DNA of 64,000 nt, from the NCBI GenBank assembly GCA_002803225.1, contig NXFV01000400.1, positions 1 to 64,000 of the forward strand. Reading direction: 5' to 3'. Made by a program: the position numbers and the translations under genes. Every line of letters begins with the position of its first letter. Positions within the stretch are counted from its first letter, which is position 1. Source of the DNA: Gamarada debralockiae (taxonomy: Eukaryota; Ascomycota; Leotiomycetes; Helotiales; Hyphodiscaceae). Below are positions 23,001 to 36,541 of this stretch, one piece after another. The notes under the pieces were generated by a model. The model saw nothing but the letters and a program-made list of their open reading frames with translations, was not told where the DNA came from and searched no databases.

Positions 23001-23288
23001 TACCAGCTTATGGAGGTTGTGTTAGCTTGGGCTCAGGGAAAGAGTTTTGCTGAGATCTGGTATGTTCTGCCCTTCAATTGTAGTTACGAAGCTGACAATA
23101 TGTGCAGTAAAATGACAGATGTCTACGAAGGCTCTCTCATCCGCCTCTTCCGCCGTTTAGAAGAGTTACTCCGCCAAATGGCGCAAGCTGGGAAGGTCAT
23201 GGGATCCGATGAATTGGCTGGGAAGTTCGAGGAATCACTCTCGAAGATTAGGAGAGATATTGTTGCTGCCCAAAGTCTGTACTTGTAA
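20001..23288 (+). CDS. MTR4: ATP-dependent RNA helicase of the nuclear exosome (Ski2-like)
   Basis: Exons 20001-23059 and 23108-23288 give 1079 residues. Mtr4/Dob1 is the DExH helicase of the TRAMP complex that feeds RNA to the nuclear exosome. The first 120 residues are charged and disordered with Lys-rich blocks. The helicase core starts near residue 150: Walker [28 protein letters not shown], motif [22 protein letters not shown], then [30 protein letters not shown] and motif [17 protein letters not shown]. The arch/KOW insertion includes [19 protein letters not shown]. The C-terminal helical region has the conserved [19 protein letters not shown], which appears only if the 48-base stopless intron at 23060-23107 is removed. 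Intact. Confidence 0.96.
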   Translation: MDDLFDVFDDTPLAPAPDKPRKPKKEKKDKSKKRHAGGAVKQVAEPENQDADMVDADMVDANQLGEAEREDSALIEKEAKRRRKEQEADAPVVTDAFQTEQSREVAASAGLQAKDDGALVLQHNIQHQVSLPPEYPYIPISQHKPPEHPARTWPFELDPFQKVSIASIERGESVLVSAHTSAGKTVVAEYAIAQSLKNNQRVIYTSPIKALSNQKYREFAAEFGDVGLMTGDVTINPTATCLVMTTEILRSMLYRGSEIMREVGWVVFDEIHYMRDKSRGVVWEETIILLPDKVRYVFLSATIPNAMQFAEWITKTHNQPCHIVYTDFRPTPLQHYFFPAGAEGIHLIVDEKGNFREDNFQKAMSSIEEKKGADPADIDAKRKGRGKDKKTNKGGNKEGSDIYKIVRMIMLKHYNPVIVFSFSKRECEAYALQMSSMAFNDDSEKAMVTKVFESAIESLSEEDKTLPQIQHILPLLRRGIGVHHSGLLPILKETIEILFQENLIKVLFATETFSIGLNMPAKTVVFTAVEKFDGVSMRYLSPSEFVQMSGRAGRRGLDDRGIVIMMINDKMEPATAKTIVRGEQDKLNSAFYLGYNMILNLMRVEGISPEFMLEHCFYQFQNSSSVSGLEKELQELQIERDGMEIPDEATIKEYYDLRQQLTSYTKDMRDVINHPNYCLQFMQPGRVVHIKYLDYDFGWGAVVKFTPRRPAKNQSADEYPPQQSYILDVLLKISESSSVTTQTTTDLPIGIRPPGEGEKGKMEVVPVLLSCIEAIGHVRIFLPKDLHSSDQRNTVRKSLEEVKRRFPDGIAILDPIENMGITDDSFKKLLRKIEVLESRLLSNPLHNSPRLAELYNQYAEKIDIGRKIREKKKAITAALSIMQLDELKSRKRVLRRLGFINDQEVVQLKARVACEISTGDGHELLLSELLFNRFFNELSPEMCAAVLSCFIFEEKSNREELKEELTKPFREIQAQARIIAKVSQESKLKVNEEEYVESFKYQLMEVVLAWAQGKSFAEIWYVLPFNCSYEADNMCSKMTDVYEGSLIRLFRRLEELLRQMAQAGKVMGSDELAGKFEESLSKIRRDIVAAQSLYL

Positions 23289-25344
23289 GTTTTTACTCTG
23301 CAAATCCTGGTACGAACTGGGGGAATGGAAAAAAGCATGGTTGGCCTTTTGGGCATGGCGTTATGTTGATCCTACCTGGAGGTTGGGTGCATATGGATTC
23401 TTCGATGATAACGTGCGGTGTCTTATGTCTGCCTCGTATGGTTTTGGCAGATAGACAAACCAATATTCAGGTGGACTCCAGCATTAGATACCTAGGTAGT
23501 TATGATAATGGAATTAGATTCAGCCGTGGCTTCACGGTCACGAAGGTCTGAAATCGGGCCCCTCCCAACCTTGAGGATCAAGGATGTTCTTTACGGTATA
23601 GCCGAGAATCGAGCCCGAACTTTTTAGGCCGGTGTCTGTGCAATGATATCCAATGATGAGCTGAATGTGGCATGTAACACAGATTTTCACAGATCTTGTT
23701 AATGCGAGTATCGCAGATCTTGTGAACGATGGACGTGCTTTGGGTCCTTAACCCTTGGCCTGCCTTGTCTGTCCGATGGATGCAAGATTGACTTTACCAA
23801 TTCAAGGGGACTTCCTGGGTTAGAGGGTTCTTTTTACAAATAAGTCTTCTGGTTATGAATACGCGCTTCATAAAAGACTGATTGGGATACACCCGGAAGT
23901 GTTAGGAGGACAAGAACCTCCTGAATTACCCCAGCTAGTTCAACTACCAGGAAGATCCAGTTGCAACCCAACCCGCGACACCATCGCCACGTGAGCGGTG
24001 TCTCAAATAAGAAGAATCAGACCATGGCTTTTTGTCATGATATTCCCATGCTGGGCCGTGTTCTATTTTCGTGGAATAAACAAATGTAACCCCCTTTCTG
24101 GTACACCTTCATGCAGATGGAAAATTCGAAGTTTACCCCTGAAATACGCCACGAAGCAGGACAACCCATCAAGCTCAAAATGAACGTTCAATATAAATTT
24201 CCTCCTCTCTATGCAACGCACCGGAACGTGCAACCCGTACAATGCATCCAGCCGCTACCAGGTGGACGCCATAAGCCAAAAAGGACTTGAAACACGTCTC
24301 TTTTTCTGATGTGGCATGGTGAAGTCTGAAGTGGCTGCTGCTGTCCGGCTACGTGCTGGCAAAGAGCGTGACGAATTCGTCGCTGACTGGATGATGCGTC
24401 CTGAGCCAGGCTGACCATCTAGGGTAGCCTAACAACTCACTGCTCAAGCAACAACCAATCGAATGCCGCTTCCGTACCACATACTCGCCCTTATGCACAC
24501 CAAGTCAGATATTGCGGCGCCATACGAGTTAATCCGGGGTTGCTCTCTCCAGATTGATTGATAGATTAATGTGCCTGTCTGTACCTTGTGCCTGGGAATT
24601 TATTCTCTCCCAAATTGTCTCTCTGATCGATCTCATAGATAATCAGGAGATATTTGACCCCTTATTTTTGATCCCGAGAACGCGTCTTGAAGACAGCGAG
24701 TACGAGAAAAAAGAAGGACGTTCGCGGGGGTCAACTCCCATTCCTGGATCCCCCCTCCTTCACAACTACTGCTCTTGGATAAGATCTGCGCTTTGGTGTC
24801 AAAGGCATCCGAATTTGGTGATCTGCAGCAATCCAGCCAGCCGATAAGAACTTCCTTGCGAGAAAAAAAGACGGCAAATTCAACTCCATGATACGCGACT
24901 CACGTATTACATTTCGAACACATTCCTAAAATCCCTCTCTACTCATAATTCAGACCTTTCAAAAAGTGTCAATTTGGGACGGGATACCGAATTCTCCACC
25001 TACCGTATTCAACGGAGCGAATCGTGAATCGTTAGGAGACAGGTCGGTCAAGCTGCTCAGAAACGGTTCCATTTCTTTACTCCGACCACCCCACATCTGG
25101 AACCTGCCAGAGTGCGAGGAGACGACGACCTGTTGATTCAGACCTCAATTCGAACTCCAGCTTCCAAAGCTTGCCCTCTCTCACGCAGATCCGAAGAAAT
25201 TCCACGAAAAGCACTCTACGCGAATTTCTCGACAAATTCACGTCGCGGTAAAAGCGTCTAAGCTTTCGATGTCAAACTAAAAGAAACCACACCCCTACGC
25301 GCGGCGACAGCCAATTCCTCCCCTCAAGCAAACAGTCGAATGCC
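23289..25344. other. 2 kb intergenic region, including leader of the DENN gene
   Basis: No protein-coding or tRNA gene is supportable. The stretch from about 24900 to 25344 is rich in C and T with short tracts, typical of a long fungal 5' leader/promoter. A pair of CAGATCTTGT/TCGCAGATCTTGTG-like repeats lies near 23690-23725. Short frames are not credible. Confidence 0.45.
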
Positions 25345-28300
25345 ATGGACACCACCTCCGCTCCTCTGGCAGACTACTTCTGGATCGCCGGAATCGACTC
25401 CCTGTCCTACAGCGACAATGCCTTTGGGGCCTCGATCCCCAAGACTACCAATGGCAATGGCCCACCTTCTCCTGCAGTCGACGCCACTATAGAGGAGGGC
25501 AGCGAAGGAGAATCGCCAGGGTCACCTCTGAGCGGTACGCCGAGAGCTACGGCGCGTCATTCCCGCAACAATTCGTGGAATAGGTTGAGCAAATTGAGCA
25601 ATGATGCAAGGAACTCGATACAAACGCTTGATGAGCTGGAGCCGACAAGAAGCAATCGGAGTTCTATTACGATTAAGGCTCTGAATATAAATGGAAATGG
25701 GGAGGTTTCGGAGAATGTGAATGGGGGTAGGAATGGGTTGGGGGACTTTGATTTTGATCGGGCATTGGTCAAGTTTGCGAATGAGAGGGAGAACTTTTTG
25801 GATGATTTGAGCTTTAGTGCTGGGGCGCCTACACAGAGCAGACCTCCCATGACGAATCCAAGGGCAGATCGATTAAGGATTGAGGATCAGGAGAATATGG
25901 CTGCCCCTGGAAGGAGGAGTCCGTTGAGAAGTGTTGGAGGAAGTATACGCCGAAGGATCAGTTTTAGGGACATGAACAGTGCGAAGAGGCAACCTTCGAC
26001 GGTACAAAGAAATGGTGAGTTGGGACTTCGCACTTGGGATGATATGGGCATTCAATCTACATTGGGGAAGCTTTGGAGGAAAATGGAGAGGGCCTTGAAT
26101 TTGATACTAACTTTTTCACAGCTTCTGTACGGACCTCCAGAAGACTGAGCAACTACAATTCAGTCATTCCTCCTCCCGAACCTCTTAACACCGATCCTGA
26201 CATGCATCCCCTGAAACGACGTTTTGAGCCTGTCCTACTCGACAGATACCCCCCGAAACACGCAATGGACGAAATCAAGAGAAGAGGCAAATTCCCCGAT
26301 TATGTGCCAATGTTTGCGTTTCCAAACGATATCAATATAGTCTCTGCGGACGAACGACCTAGATCGACATGGCATGGATTTGCTATGACATCGGATGACA
26401 ACTCCAAAATCTATGGAATTTGTGTTATAGTCTGGATGCCCCTGAATCCAGATGCGGCCGCCAATGTGGAGAGACGATGCGAGCAATGGAGACAAAACCA
26501 TATGACAAACGAAGAGAGAGAACTGGCGGCGAGTCTGGGAGAGCGATTGGCGTCGGAAAGAGCACATTTGTCACAATTACTGGCAAAATTACCGAGTGCG
26601 GTGTCTGGGTCGGCTGCGAGAGAGAACTTGGAGGAACAGATCAGCGCTGTGGAGGAGAAGATTAGCCTCATGACTGATATGTTACGACCTGTACGACATG
26701 GAGCAGCTGCAAAGATTGATGGTCTTACAGATGGGGAGACTGGACTCTGGACACCGAGAGCATATGGAGTTCTTGGGCGAGACGCCAGTCTCACAAGCTT
26801 CTGGAAGGAATGGTTAAGAGCTGTTGTCGTTCCCATGACTGATGGAGGTGTAATGAGAGTCCCCCCGAGTTCGCCAAAGGTGGGCCGATGGCAACCCCTT
26901 GAACGATATGTGGTCAACCTTTGCACCGAAGCATTAAGCCCAATTTCCTCAAAGACCCAGGTTGAACTTGCCGTAAGAGAACTGCGATTGTTTGCACGGA
27001 AAGAGGCAGCCAATGAGCTTCCAGAATCTCGCAGCACAGATCTCTATGCACTATTTAGAGCTCTGACAATTCCAAATATTGTCGCTTTACTGGAATTTGC
27101 CCTGTCAGAATCGAGGATCATTCTGCTATCCTCACATACTTCTATGCTGTATCTTGCTAGCAAAGCTTTGGCCAGTCTACTATATCCACTGAAGTGGGCA
27201 AGCATTTTCATTCCAGTCCTCCCCGCAAGATTGTTATCTGCTCTCGAGGCGCCTTGCCCGTATATTGTTGGAATCGAGAGAAGATACGAGCGGATCGAGC
27301 TTCCAGACGATGATTACGTTCTGGTGGATTTGGATCAGGATATCATCGAGGCAACTTCGGCACCCGTATCTCTTCCACGACAGCAACGGCGGAAGCTGGT
27401 CTCGCTGCTTCAATTGGCAGCGCCTCATCACAACAAATGCGGAGTGCCAATTGGTCCCCCACCCTACGCCATGGAAACCTTTCCCTACGATGCGTTCTCT
27501 TCCGAAAACGAAGCAATCTTCACACAAAACGCTCCCCCGAGTTCCTTTGCGAAGTACGTAAGTCAGAATTCGACGACGTTCGGAGAACCAGATCCAAAGG
27601 CTTCAAAGAGACCCTCCGTTTTCAATGCATTCTTGCAATCGAAGAACGACCACACTCGAGTTGAGAGACCATCAACAAGTAGATCAAGCAAAGCAAGCCC
27701 TCCGCCATCCGTCTCGCCTGTTTCGGGCAACTTCCCTCTGCCCACCACCCCTATTTCTCGGAACGACTCAGGATTTGCCCTTACATCCACATTGAGGGAG
27801 AAGAGATCTGGGCACTTCGATGTAAGCTCACGACGAAGTTCATCCTTTGGCGTTGACTGCCAACCAACACTCCGCCGACCAAGCATACCCTTCGCCAATG
27901 GCCACTCGTCCAGCCTTTCCACTTCTGCTCTCTCAATGGACTCGAAATCGGTCTACGGCTATGCTCCTTCGACGTACGCTGCATCCACGCTGGCAGCGTC
28001 AACTATCATGCCGAATATGCTTATGCAACCTGTCCGCAACACGGATACGACAATCTGGGTCGAAGGACATTGTTTGGTCTGGCAAGCGAACGACAATTCT
28101 TCAGTCTGCTCTATCTGCGATGAGAAGTCTGAGGGTGACGGAATCTACAAATGCTCAGGCTGTACCACCGTATCTCATGGCCGCTGCTTGGGTCAGGTAT
28201 CCCTCGTCTGCCCAGCTACTTTCCACGCAGACCGAGTTCGAGCAGCGTTTGTACGATGCTTCGCGAGCTTGTTTTACACGTATAGGAAGTATTTGGGTCG

Positions 28301-28847
28301 GCCAACCCGAGAACAGAAGAGTAGTGGTCAACTTTATGGGTTTGACATGAATGGGTTCTTGAAGAGCTTGCCGCATGAACAGCATGAGTACATTGTTATG
28401 CTCAAGCAAACACAAGGCAAGTCCCTCTTTCTCCCTCCTTCCTGTCTCAACAAATCTAACCAAATCATAGCATTCAATGAATTCATCCACGAGCGCGAAA
28501 CCCAGCCTTCATCCGCCTCACAAATAGAACTTTTTGACTCCATAATCCTCGCCAAGAAGTCCCGCGGCCGCACCTCCTTCTTCTCGTCCAAATCCTCGCG
28601 CACAACGTCCTTCCTTGACGATACCTCAAATCACCTCTGGAGAAGTGCTGCAGTACCAACGCCCAGCGCGAAGTTCCCGGGTGATTATAGGGCAGTTGTT
28701 AGTAGGATTCCGGCGCAGTTGGATGTGAGCTTGATGAAGGAGCCTCGCACAATCCAAGGGGTTCCACGAATTGATATGCCAGGGAAGAGAGTTGGCAGAA
28801 AGGCTGTACCCAGTTTGTTGGGAGGTGGGGGTGGACGAGGCGCATAA
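25345..28847 (+). CDS. DENN-domain protein with C1-type zinc finger (probable Rab GEF)
   Basis: Exons 25345-26014, 26122-28416 and 28471-28847 give 1113 residues. DENN proteins exchange GDP for GTP on Rab GTPases in membrane traffic. The first 225 residues are Ser-rich and disordered. The upstream DENN part starts at MHPLKRRFEPVLLDRYPP (about 245) and runs into WHGFAMTSDDNSKIYGICV. The core DENN is visible as LTIPNIVALLEFALSESRII followed by LLSSHTSMLYLASKALASLL and PLKWASIFIPVLPARLL (about 530-610), then YIVGIERRYERIELPDDDYV. A C1/PHD-like Cys/His segment (SVCSICDEKSEGDGIYKC, then CTTVSHGRC) lies near residue 870-920. The last intron (28417-28470) uses GC-AG ends and is stopless. The substrate Rab cannot be predicted. 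Confidence 0.88.
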
Positions 28848-29395
28848 TTCCCTCGTGTAGAGATGAAATACAGTGGTGGAAGAAGTAATTGTCCTTGGAC
28901 TTTCAAGAAACAAAGGAAAGAAGTAACAACGAACGAACGAATGTAAGATAGCACGAGCGATACGGTTTGGGTAAAAGCATGTGGGATTGGTGTTGGGGGT
29001 ATATAGGTGTTTTCTGGCCTGGCAAAGGTTGTATAGACTTTACTTGGCGTGGATGTTTGGATTATACATCTGGAAGGGGTACCTTGCGAGATAGAGCACT
29101 GTTGGCATAATTGAAGATAATGAGTGCAAAGCCCTTTGATCTTTAGTGATTATGAATGGGTGCAGTATTTTTGAGAGTATGTTTTGAGCAAGCGAGGATT
29201 TGAGCGCCTGTACAGAGTAGATGAACCTTCCTCTGGAATAAATGGATTCAAGTCCCAGTCCTTTCAATGTATTGGATGATTTGGCTTTGAATTACTCAGT
29301 GCAATTCCAAGATGTCTTTCTGATTGTATTACATGCTATTCATACATTTCGTTAGTTACGACCAATGCTATTTTATAGTAAGCCGCCATATCCAG
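28848..29395. other. Intergenic, 3' flank
   Basis: Between the DENN gene and the coiled-coil pseudogene there is no supportable gene. Overlapping minus-strand frames just after 28600 are antisense shadows of the DENN gene's last exon. Confidence 0.45.
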
Positions 29396-30311
29396 TCAGA
29401 GTACAGCATCGTATGGTTCGTATCCCAATAGCGCCCTCCCTGAACTCCCCAAAGCTCCAATGAGCAAAGTCCCTAAAGAGCTGCTGCTGCTGCTGCCAAA
29501 ATCAGAGCTAGGGTTTCCTGCAGCTTCTTTGACTAGCGAGTTCTTCTTCAAGTTCCTGCAAAACAGCGAATGCCTTGTCTCTGTCTGTAATCTTAGCTTT
29601 TGCACGTTCATTCTCGAGCTCAACTTTGGTCGTTGCTGGATCTCTTCCATGGCTGCCAGGCTCTCTTGGAGAGTATCGACTTGCTCTGCCTTCTTTTTGA
29701 GCGTGGTATTCATGCTAGAAAGGTCTTGGATAGATTTGGTCGACTCGTCGAACGCGGTCGGCCTTCTCGATGTCCTTCTAGGCCTCTTGTTTTTAGGGAG
29801 TTAGCAAATGCTCATTCAACTTGAACGACTGTTCGTGAGGCAACTTACCTGAACCAGCGTTTTCTTGGTATCACGAAGCCCCTCTCTATCTGCTCTAATC
29901 TGAGCTTCAGATTCTTGGCTAACTTGGCGCGATCTCGATTTGGTCTCTCTCGTTCTTGACCTCGGCGGCCTTGGCGAAGAACTCTTTTTGCGGCTCCTTG
30001 AATTGGGCGAGTTTTCCTGGAGTTTGTCCTCGTCCTTGACTATCGCATCATAGTCTAGCTTGAGGATCCAATACTCGCTGCCTTTAGTCTCTAATTTCCT
30101 TAATCAGGGCAGTTTATTCAAGCTAAATGTCGGGACTTATATCGCCCGTTTCAAAGTCCCAAAGGTCAAGCTTGAATTGACTTACTCTAGTTTCTGCAAG
30201 ACGTGACTTGTCCATAAGTTTCCTCGACGACTTATTGACGAACATGGTTGGGAGACGAGGATATCCTTTGTATTCGAGAGAATCATCACTTAAACTTGCT
30301 TGGAGTCCCAA
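29396..30311 (-). pseudogene. Broken coiled-coil protein gene (copy B of the local family)
   Basis: The minus strand carries pieces that match copy A (8252-9445) in the same order: EYWILKLDYDAIVKDEDK against HSILKLDHAATVK, KLAQFKEPQKEFFAKAAEV against KLEQFRKQQNQFA, IRADREGLRDTKKTLVQ against VKADREALHSTQAHV, and VELENERAKAKITDRDKAF against IELELERAKAKGLGKDEG. These pieces lie in different frames, so the gene is not translatable as it stands, although an intron with good ends (GTAAGT..CAAG near 29791-29850) separates two of them. The upstream part (MFVNKSSRKLMDKSRLAETR, ending at a TAA near 30126) is weaker. Identity to copy A is low, so the duplication is old. Confidence 0.6.
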
Positions 30312-30534
30312 CGAAAATAGTAGGAACCGAGACTCTTATTCTCGAGATGATTTCTTCATCACTCAAGGAATCTCGCTAATCAAGTACGGATTGGAAGAGA
30401 CGTAGGTCATGCATAATAAACACAACAGCTTTACAATGGAATGGTTTACAAAACGTATCTCTTGATCATTACACCTACATAACTTTTGATTTCCATTCAC
30501 CCAGCTCTATTTTAAGTCGAGAATCCTTTGTTAT

Positions 30535-32369
<1,835 letters not shown>

Positions 32370-32934
32370 GGTTGGGAGTCAATTGGATCTTTGGGTGGCT
32401 TTTGGAAAAGAAAATGAAGATTGAGAGGGGTGGGGAAGCTTTTGATAATGAGATGTCGTACAAAACGCGAAGCATCTGATAGGCAGCTAGAAAATTGGTG
32501 CAGGGATGCGTCCAGCCTTATGAAATCCCATTTTCAAATAAGCGAAAAATTCGAGATTTATAGGCCGTAAGAATAATTCTTCTATAATTGCAAAATCAAT
32601 TCAATTGATTCCAATTTTGCATAAAAGATGCATTTGCTTCTTTAATTTTATATAAACTTAAAAGTAGCATGTTCTGATAAAAATTGGATTTAATATATAG
32701 TCGCGAGCATGTCGAGATTTTGGTGTTCTTGGGGAAATGGTCCTTTTTTCAAGCCGCCAGCCTTCGTACAGAAATCACGCTTGACGTTGGCGGCTACGGT
32801 GCACGACAAGAACATTCTTTGCGCTGGACCTCACCTCTTCACAGATCCATCATATCGCCACTTTACAAAAATCAAGTTACTGTCAGCATCAAACAACATT
32901 CAACTAGGTTACATCTTCCTACAATCTCTCGAAT
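32370..32934. other. Intergenic, AT-rich part
   Basis: The interval between the lyase pseudogene and VFA1 contains an AT-rich block at about 32520-32700 with repeats of GATTCCAATTTTGCATAAAA-type sequence. No gene is supported. The end of the interval is the promoter and leader of VFA1. Confidence 0.45.
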
Positions 32935-33557
32935 ATGGCTTCATTTCCAAACGTCTACACTCACCGCAAGGTGGCCGATACTGCCTCGAAGGCTTGCGAG
33001 ATCTGCTACAAACCAAGCACCAGCGTTCTGGTGACTCCTGAAAACAAGGTCAGTCGTGCCCTCTCATTTGCCCGTCTATATACTCATTCAAGCAGGACTT
33101 CTTCTTCGTTTGCCCTACTCATCTCAAAGACAAAGGCTTTTGCAGTCCCATCATAGACGAGGCTGCGGTTGCCGCCAAGAAGAAGAAAGAGATGGAAGCC
33201 GAGATTGAACGAGTTAAGCAAGAATTTGAGGAAAAGCAAAGGAAAAAGAAGGAGAAGGGAAAAGAGAAAGAGAAGGACAAGGCCAAGAAAGGCGATGAAA
33301 AAGAGGACAAGAAGTCTGAGGACAAGGTGGGATTCTCCTGCCTCATGCGCCAAACAGTTGGGCTAATGTTAGTACAGAAGAAACCGGATGAACCACCAAC
33401 AGCGACACCAGAAGAAGAGCCTCGAGTGTTTGCTCTGAAGAAGGCGTTCTATCAACAGCGGATTGACAAGAAGAGAAACGCGGAGATCGCCAAAAGGAAC
33501 CGCGAACGTCTTCAAAACCCCAACCTTTTCCCCCAAGTTCCAAAAGACCTCCCTTAA
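32935..33557 (+). CDS. VFA1: Vps4-associated protein 1 (DUF1742)
   Basis: Exons 32935-33048, 33096-33326 and 33378-33557 give 174 residues. In yeast Vfa1 binds the AAA ATPase Vps4 and modulates ESCRT disassembly on endosomes. The N-terminus MASFPNVYTHRKVADTASKA followed by CEICYKPSTSVL is the DUF1742 signature; with DFFFVCPTHLKDKGFC after intron 1 it makes a Cys/His zinc-binding module. Residues about 70-115 form a highly charged Lys/Glu coiled coil. The C-terminus LKKAFYQQRIDKKRNAEIAK is also typical. The second intron (51 bases) has no stop and keeps frame, so it could be retained without truncation. Confidence 0.85.
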
Positions 33558-36541
33558 ATCTGAGGTACAGACAAACCTTAAGTATGCTCTCGATGATCGA
33601 AATCGGAAGAAATGAGGCTGATCTCCCTTTCAGAGTCCTCAAGTTCGGTCACGTGATTACCAATGGGTTGCCCGATTAGGACATTAATGACCCTAGTAAA
33701 CCCGGACGTATACGAAAATCGATTAGCGATTCTCGGTCACGCCGAAGAGGTCAACCGGCTCAGAAAAACGCTATTACTCACAATGACCTTGTGAGATACA
33801 GTCAGCCGTGATCGGAGCAGGTTCCCTCTTGGACTGTAAACCGATGGGCGTAACGCAAATGTCTCCCATTCAGTGCTTAAGTCCGGCAGAATCGGATGGT
33901 TGAGACACGTCACTATTCTGAGGGTATTGAAGATGCTAGCCGTGGTGCTCACGAGGGCCGCTGCTGACTGCATCAACCCTAGGTATGATCTACCCGATCA
34001 AATCCGCCCGTGCCATGCGTATCGATTTGGACAAGGATGTATTGGCTCTTGCCAGGCTCACGAGAAGCCCTGTATGATATCCTGGCAATCAATCATGATC
34101 ACCGATCTTGTTTTGCGGCAGTTACCAGGCTGAGCGGTAATATACCTTGTCACCGGCCAGTCAGAGAGCAGCTCCATCCCGCTCTTCTGCCCTATGGCTT
34201 CATGTAAGGGATGTTGCAAAACTCCCAACGGACGCCAAAGCCACAATTACACTTCACCCAAAAAATACGCCCAGCATGATCACAAAATCGAGGGACCAAA
34301 GTCACTCCCAGCCTTGCATCTATCCGAACTCCTCGCTTGTTTTCGCTGCCTGGCCTCTAGTGCTTACTTTCAGCCTTCACCACCCTTGGTATCAGCCACT
34401 CCAATTTGAATCCATATACAATCGTAACCCCTCCTCCACCACAGAAAGCCTACAACCCCGCCTGTCAGCAATTCGCTTGATATTTCCGAATAGACAATAC
34501 ACAAATCGGCAGCGACGGCATCGATCCCACTAATGCCACTTCTACATCGATGCACAGACGCTGACGAACGCCACAAGTGGCCCGTCCAGGCTACAACTTC
34601 GTCTCTACCCAAACAGCGGCAGCGAAGCAGGGGGGTCCGGGCTGGCACAGACCGGAGAGTAAACAAACACCCTCTCTGACCCTGGTCTCGCTACAGCTGT
34701 TGGGTAGAGACGAAGAAAACAGTCGGTATTGTCAAGGCTCTACGAGTTCTTAATGCAGAAATCGGCCAAGGCTGCATGGTTCCACAAGGCATGATTCCAA
34801 ACACCAAAAGAGAGGTGGTCAGCAAATATTCAACACATCATGGCTTTTACCCCGCAGATCTGGCCGTTGTGCACACAGTGCATATCAGCGGCCAGCGGGA
34901 AAACCGCTCATAGGGCGATTCGGTGAGGATGCCAATTGCGAACTGGTTTTTCGATTGCCAACACATGTACATCATCTAATCATGCGCTTTGTATCATCAG
35001 CATCCTCCTTCTCTGATTCACGGGATCTCGTCTCTCACACGCTTTTGGACTATTACTATTCGTCTCCGGCAAGCTGGTTCTGCCTTCTTTTATGCAAAAA
35101 GCAGGATACGTTACACCGTTTACACGTCTTACAATCAAAGCAGCGCAACGGCGCTCAAAAATAATATTTCTTTGCCGCTTCAGGCGGTTCTTGCGAGTAG
35201 ATGACTCATCCGTCATCTTCTAATTTGGACACCGCATCGGGTATGCTACTGCTGCGCTGTCTCGGCATCGGTCATCACAATCGTTTTGAGCACTGAGAAC
35301 GATACCACCTGTTCATGCGTGCATGACGTGCCGTGAGAACGCTCGAATGGCACAACGCACCACTTCCCCGGTTCTCGGCTAGTATTCTAACGGTTGAAGA
35401 ATTGGGTTAGTTGCGACTTGGTGAGAGACGTGATACAGAGACCTCTTGCCCGGATTGCTCGACACTGGGAGAAGGCTGTTCTTCGGACCAGGGGCGGCTG
35501 CAAGGTGCCGTTGTAGTCACATGATCAGGCTGCCCCTGAATTCAAAAGCGGAATGATTGTCGATAAATTTTCAACGTCGCAACACCGTTTATTGCGCCGA
35601 TATGGTACCGAAGCGGTGAAAACTCTTCTACATAGCGGTCTGGCCGTGTTTCATTTCATGGTTACTGTCCTGGAGTCGTTGGTAGAGAGCGAACGAATCC
35701 AAGCTGGGTATATCGCTACTTGGGGCAGCATCTGGAAGGCATAACGGTCGTGATTCACGGTGCAAGACCTAGATTAGGCATTTTTCAACCGTCTCTAGTA
35801 TTACTACGAGGGTTGCAAAGTTTTGGAGATGGTGAGACAAGGTGGAGTTCCGAACTAAGATGTTTTACCAAGCTTGCCATGGTAGGCAGCAACATTCGGG
35901 GAACATCAACAGGAAGCTTCCATTCCTTCTATTTTGAAGTATTAGGCTTCTGGATTTTCTGAGATCCGTTCTTTTGCGGCTAGACAAGTGGATGACAGGC
36001 ACCTTCGAATTGGAAGAGGTGAGAACACTGAGAAGTTTGATTACTGCCCGTCAGCACTATCGGTATTCTTGCGTGATCGATTTCCTCGGACATAGATGTC
36101 TTCAGGTCACGGATACGAAGATGAAGGATGCCAGGACGCTCGATAGAGAGTGTGATTTGGGAAGGCAACTATCTTATTTTGCTAAGTGCCGAGGATTGAA
36201 GGGGGTTTACAGAAGTCCGCTGAAGTACCAATACTATGTAGCTGGGACCTGCATCGGTCAGCAGCGGAAGGTAAAATAAGCTTGAGACTACGAAGAGGTT
36301 ATTTCCGTTACTATTATAGTATTATCGCATCTCCGACTCCTTGGGCCGAGGGCGAAAGTATCGAACTGAGCAGAAGCACCCCGTAGCAGTACAAAGGAGC
36401 TAGCTGGCAGAGAGGCACTCAATAAGACCAACACAAAACGAGATCAGAATCTATCTATTGCCGCTGGGACTATGTTCTGCTATGCAGCGCTGGGAATGCC
36501 ACATCAATGCCAAATAATCTTGTGATACCTTCCAGCCCCTA
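33558..36541. other. 3 kb stretch without a gene
   Basis: Many short frames on both strands, none longer than about 130 codons and none with motifs. No tRNA, rRNA or terminal repeats are recognised. Base composition is near that of the flanks, unlike the AT-rich patches, so this is not obviously RIP-degraded. It may be old, unrecognisable repeat DNA or long intergenic sequence. Confidence 0.45.

Noticed and set aside
26411..27037. 208-codon minus-strand frame
   Set aside because: Opposite the DENN core; the plus strand is clearly coding.
33558..36541. Possible transposon in the 3 kb empty stretch
   Set aside because: No terminal repeats, no transposase or reverse transcriptase motifs in any frame.
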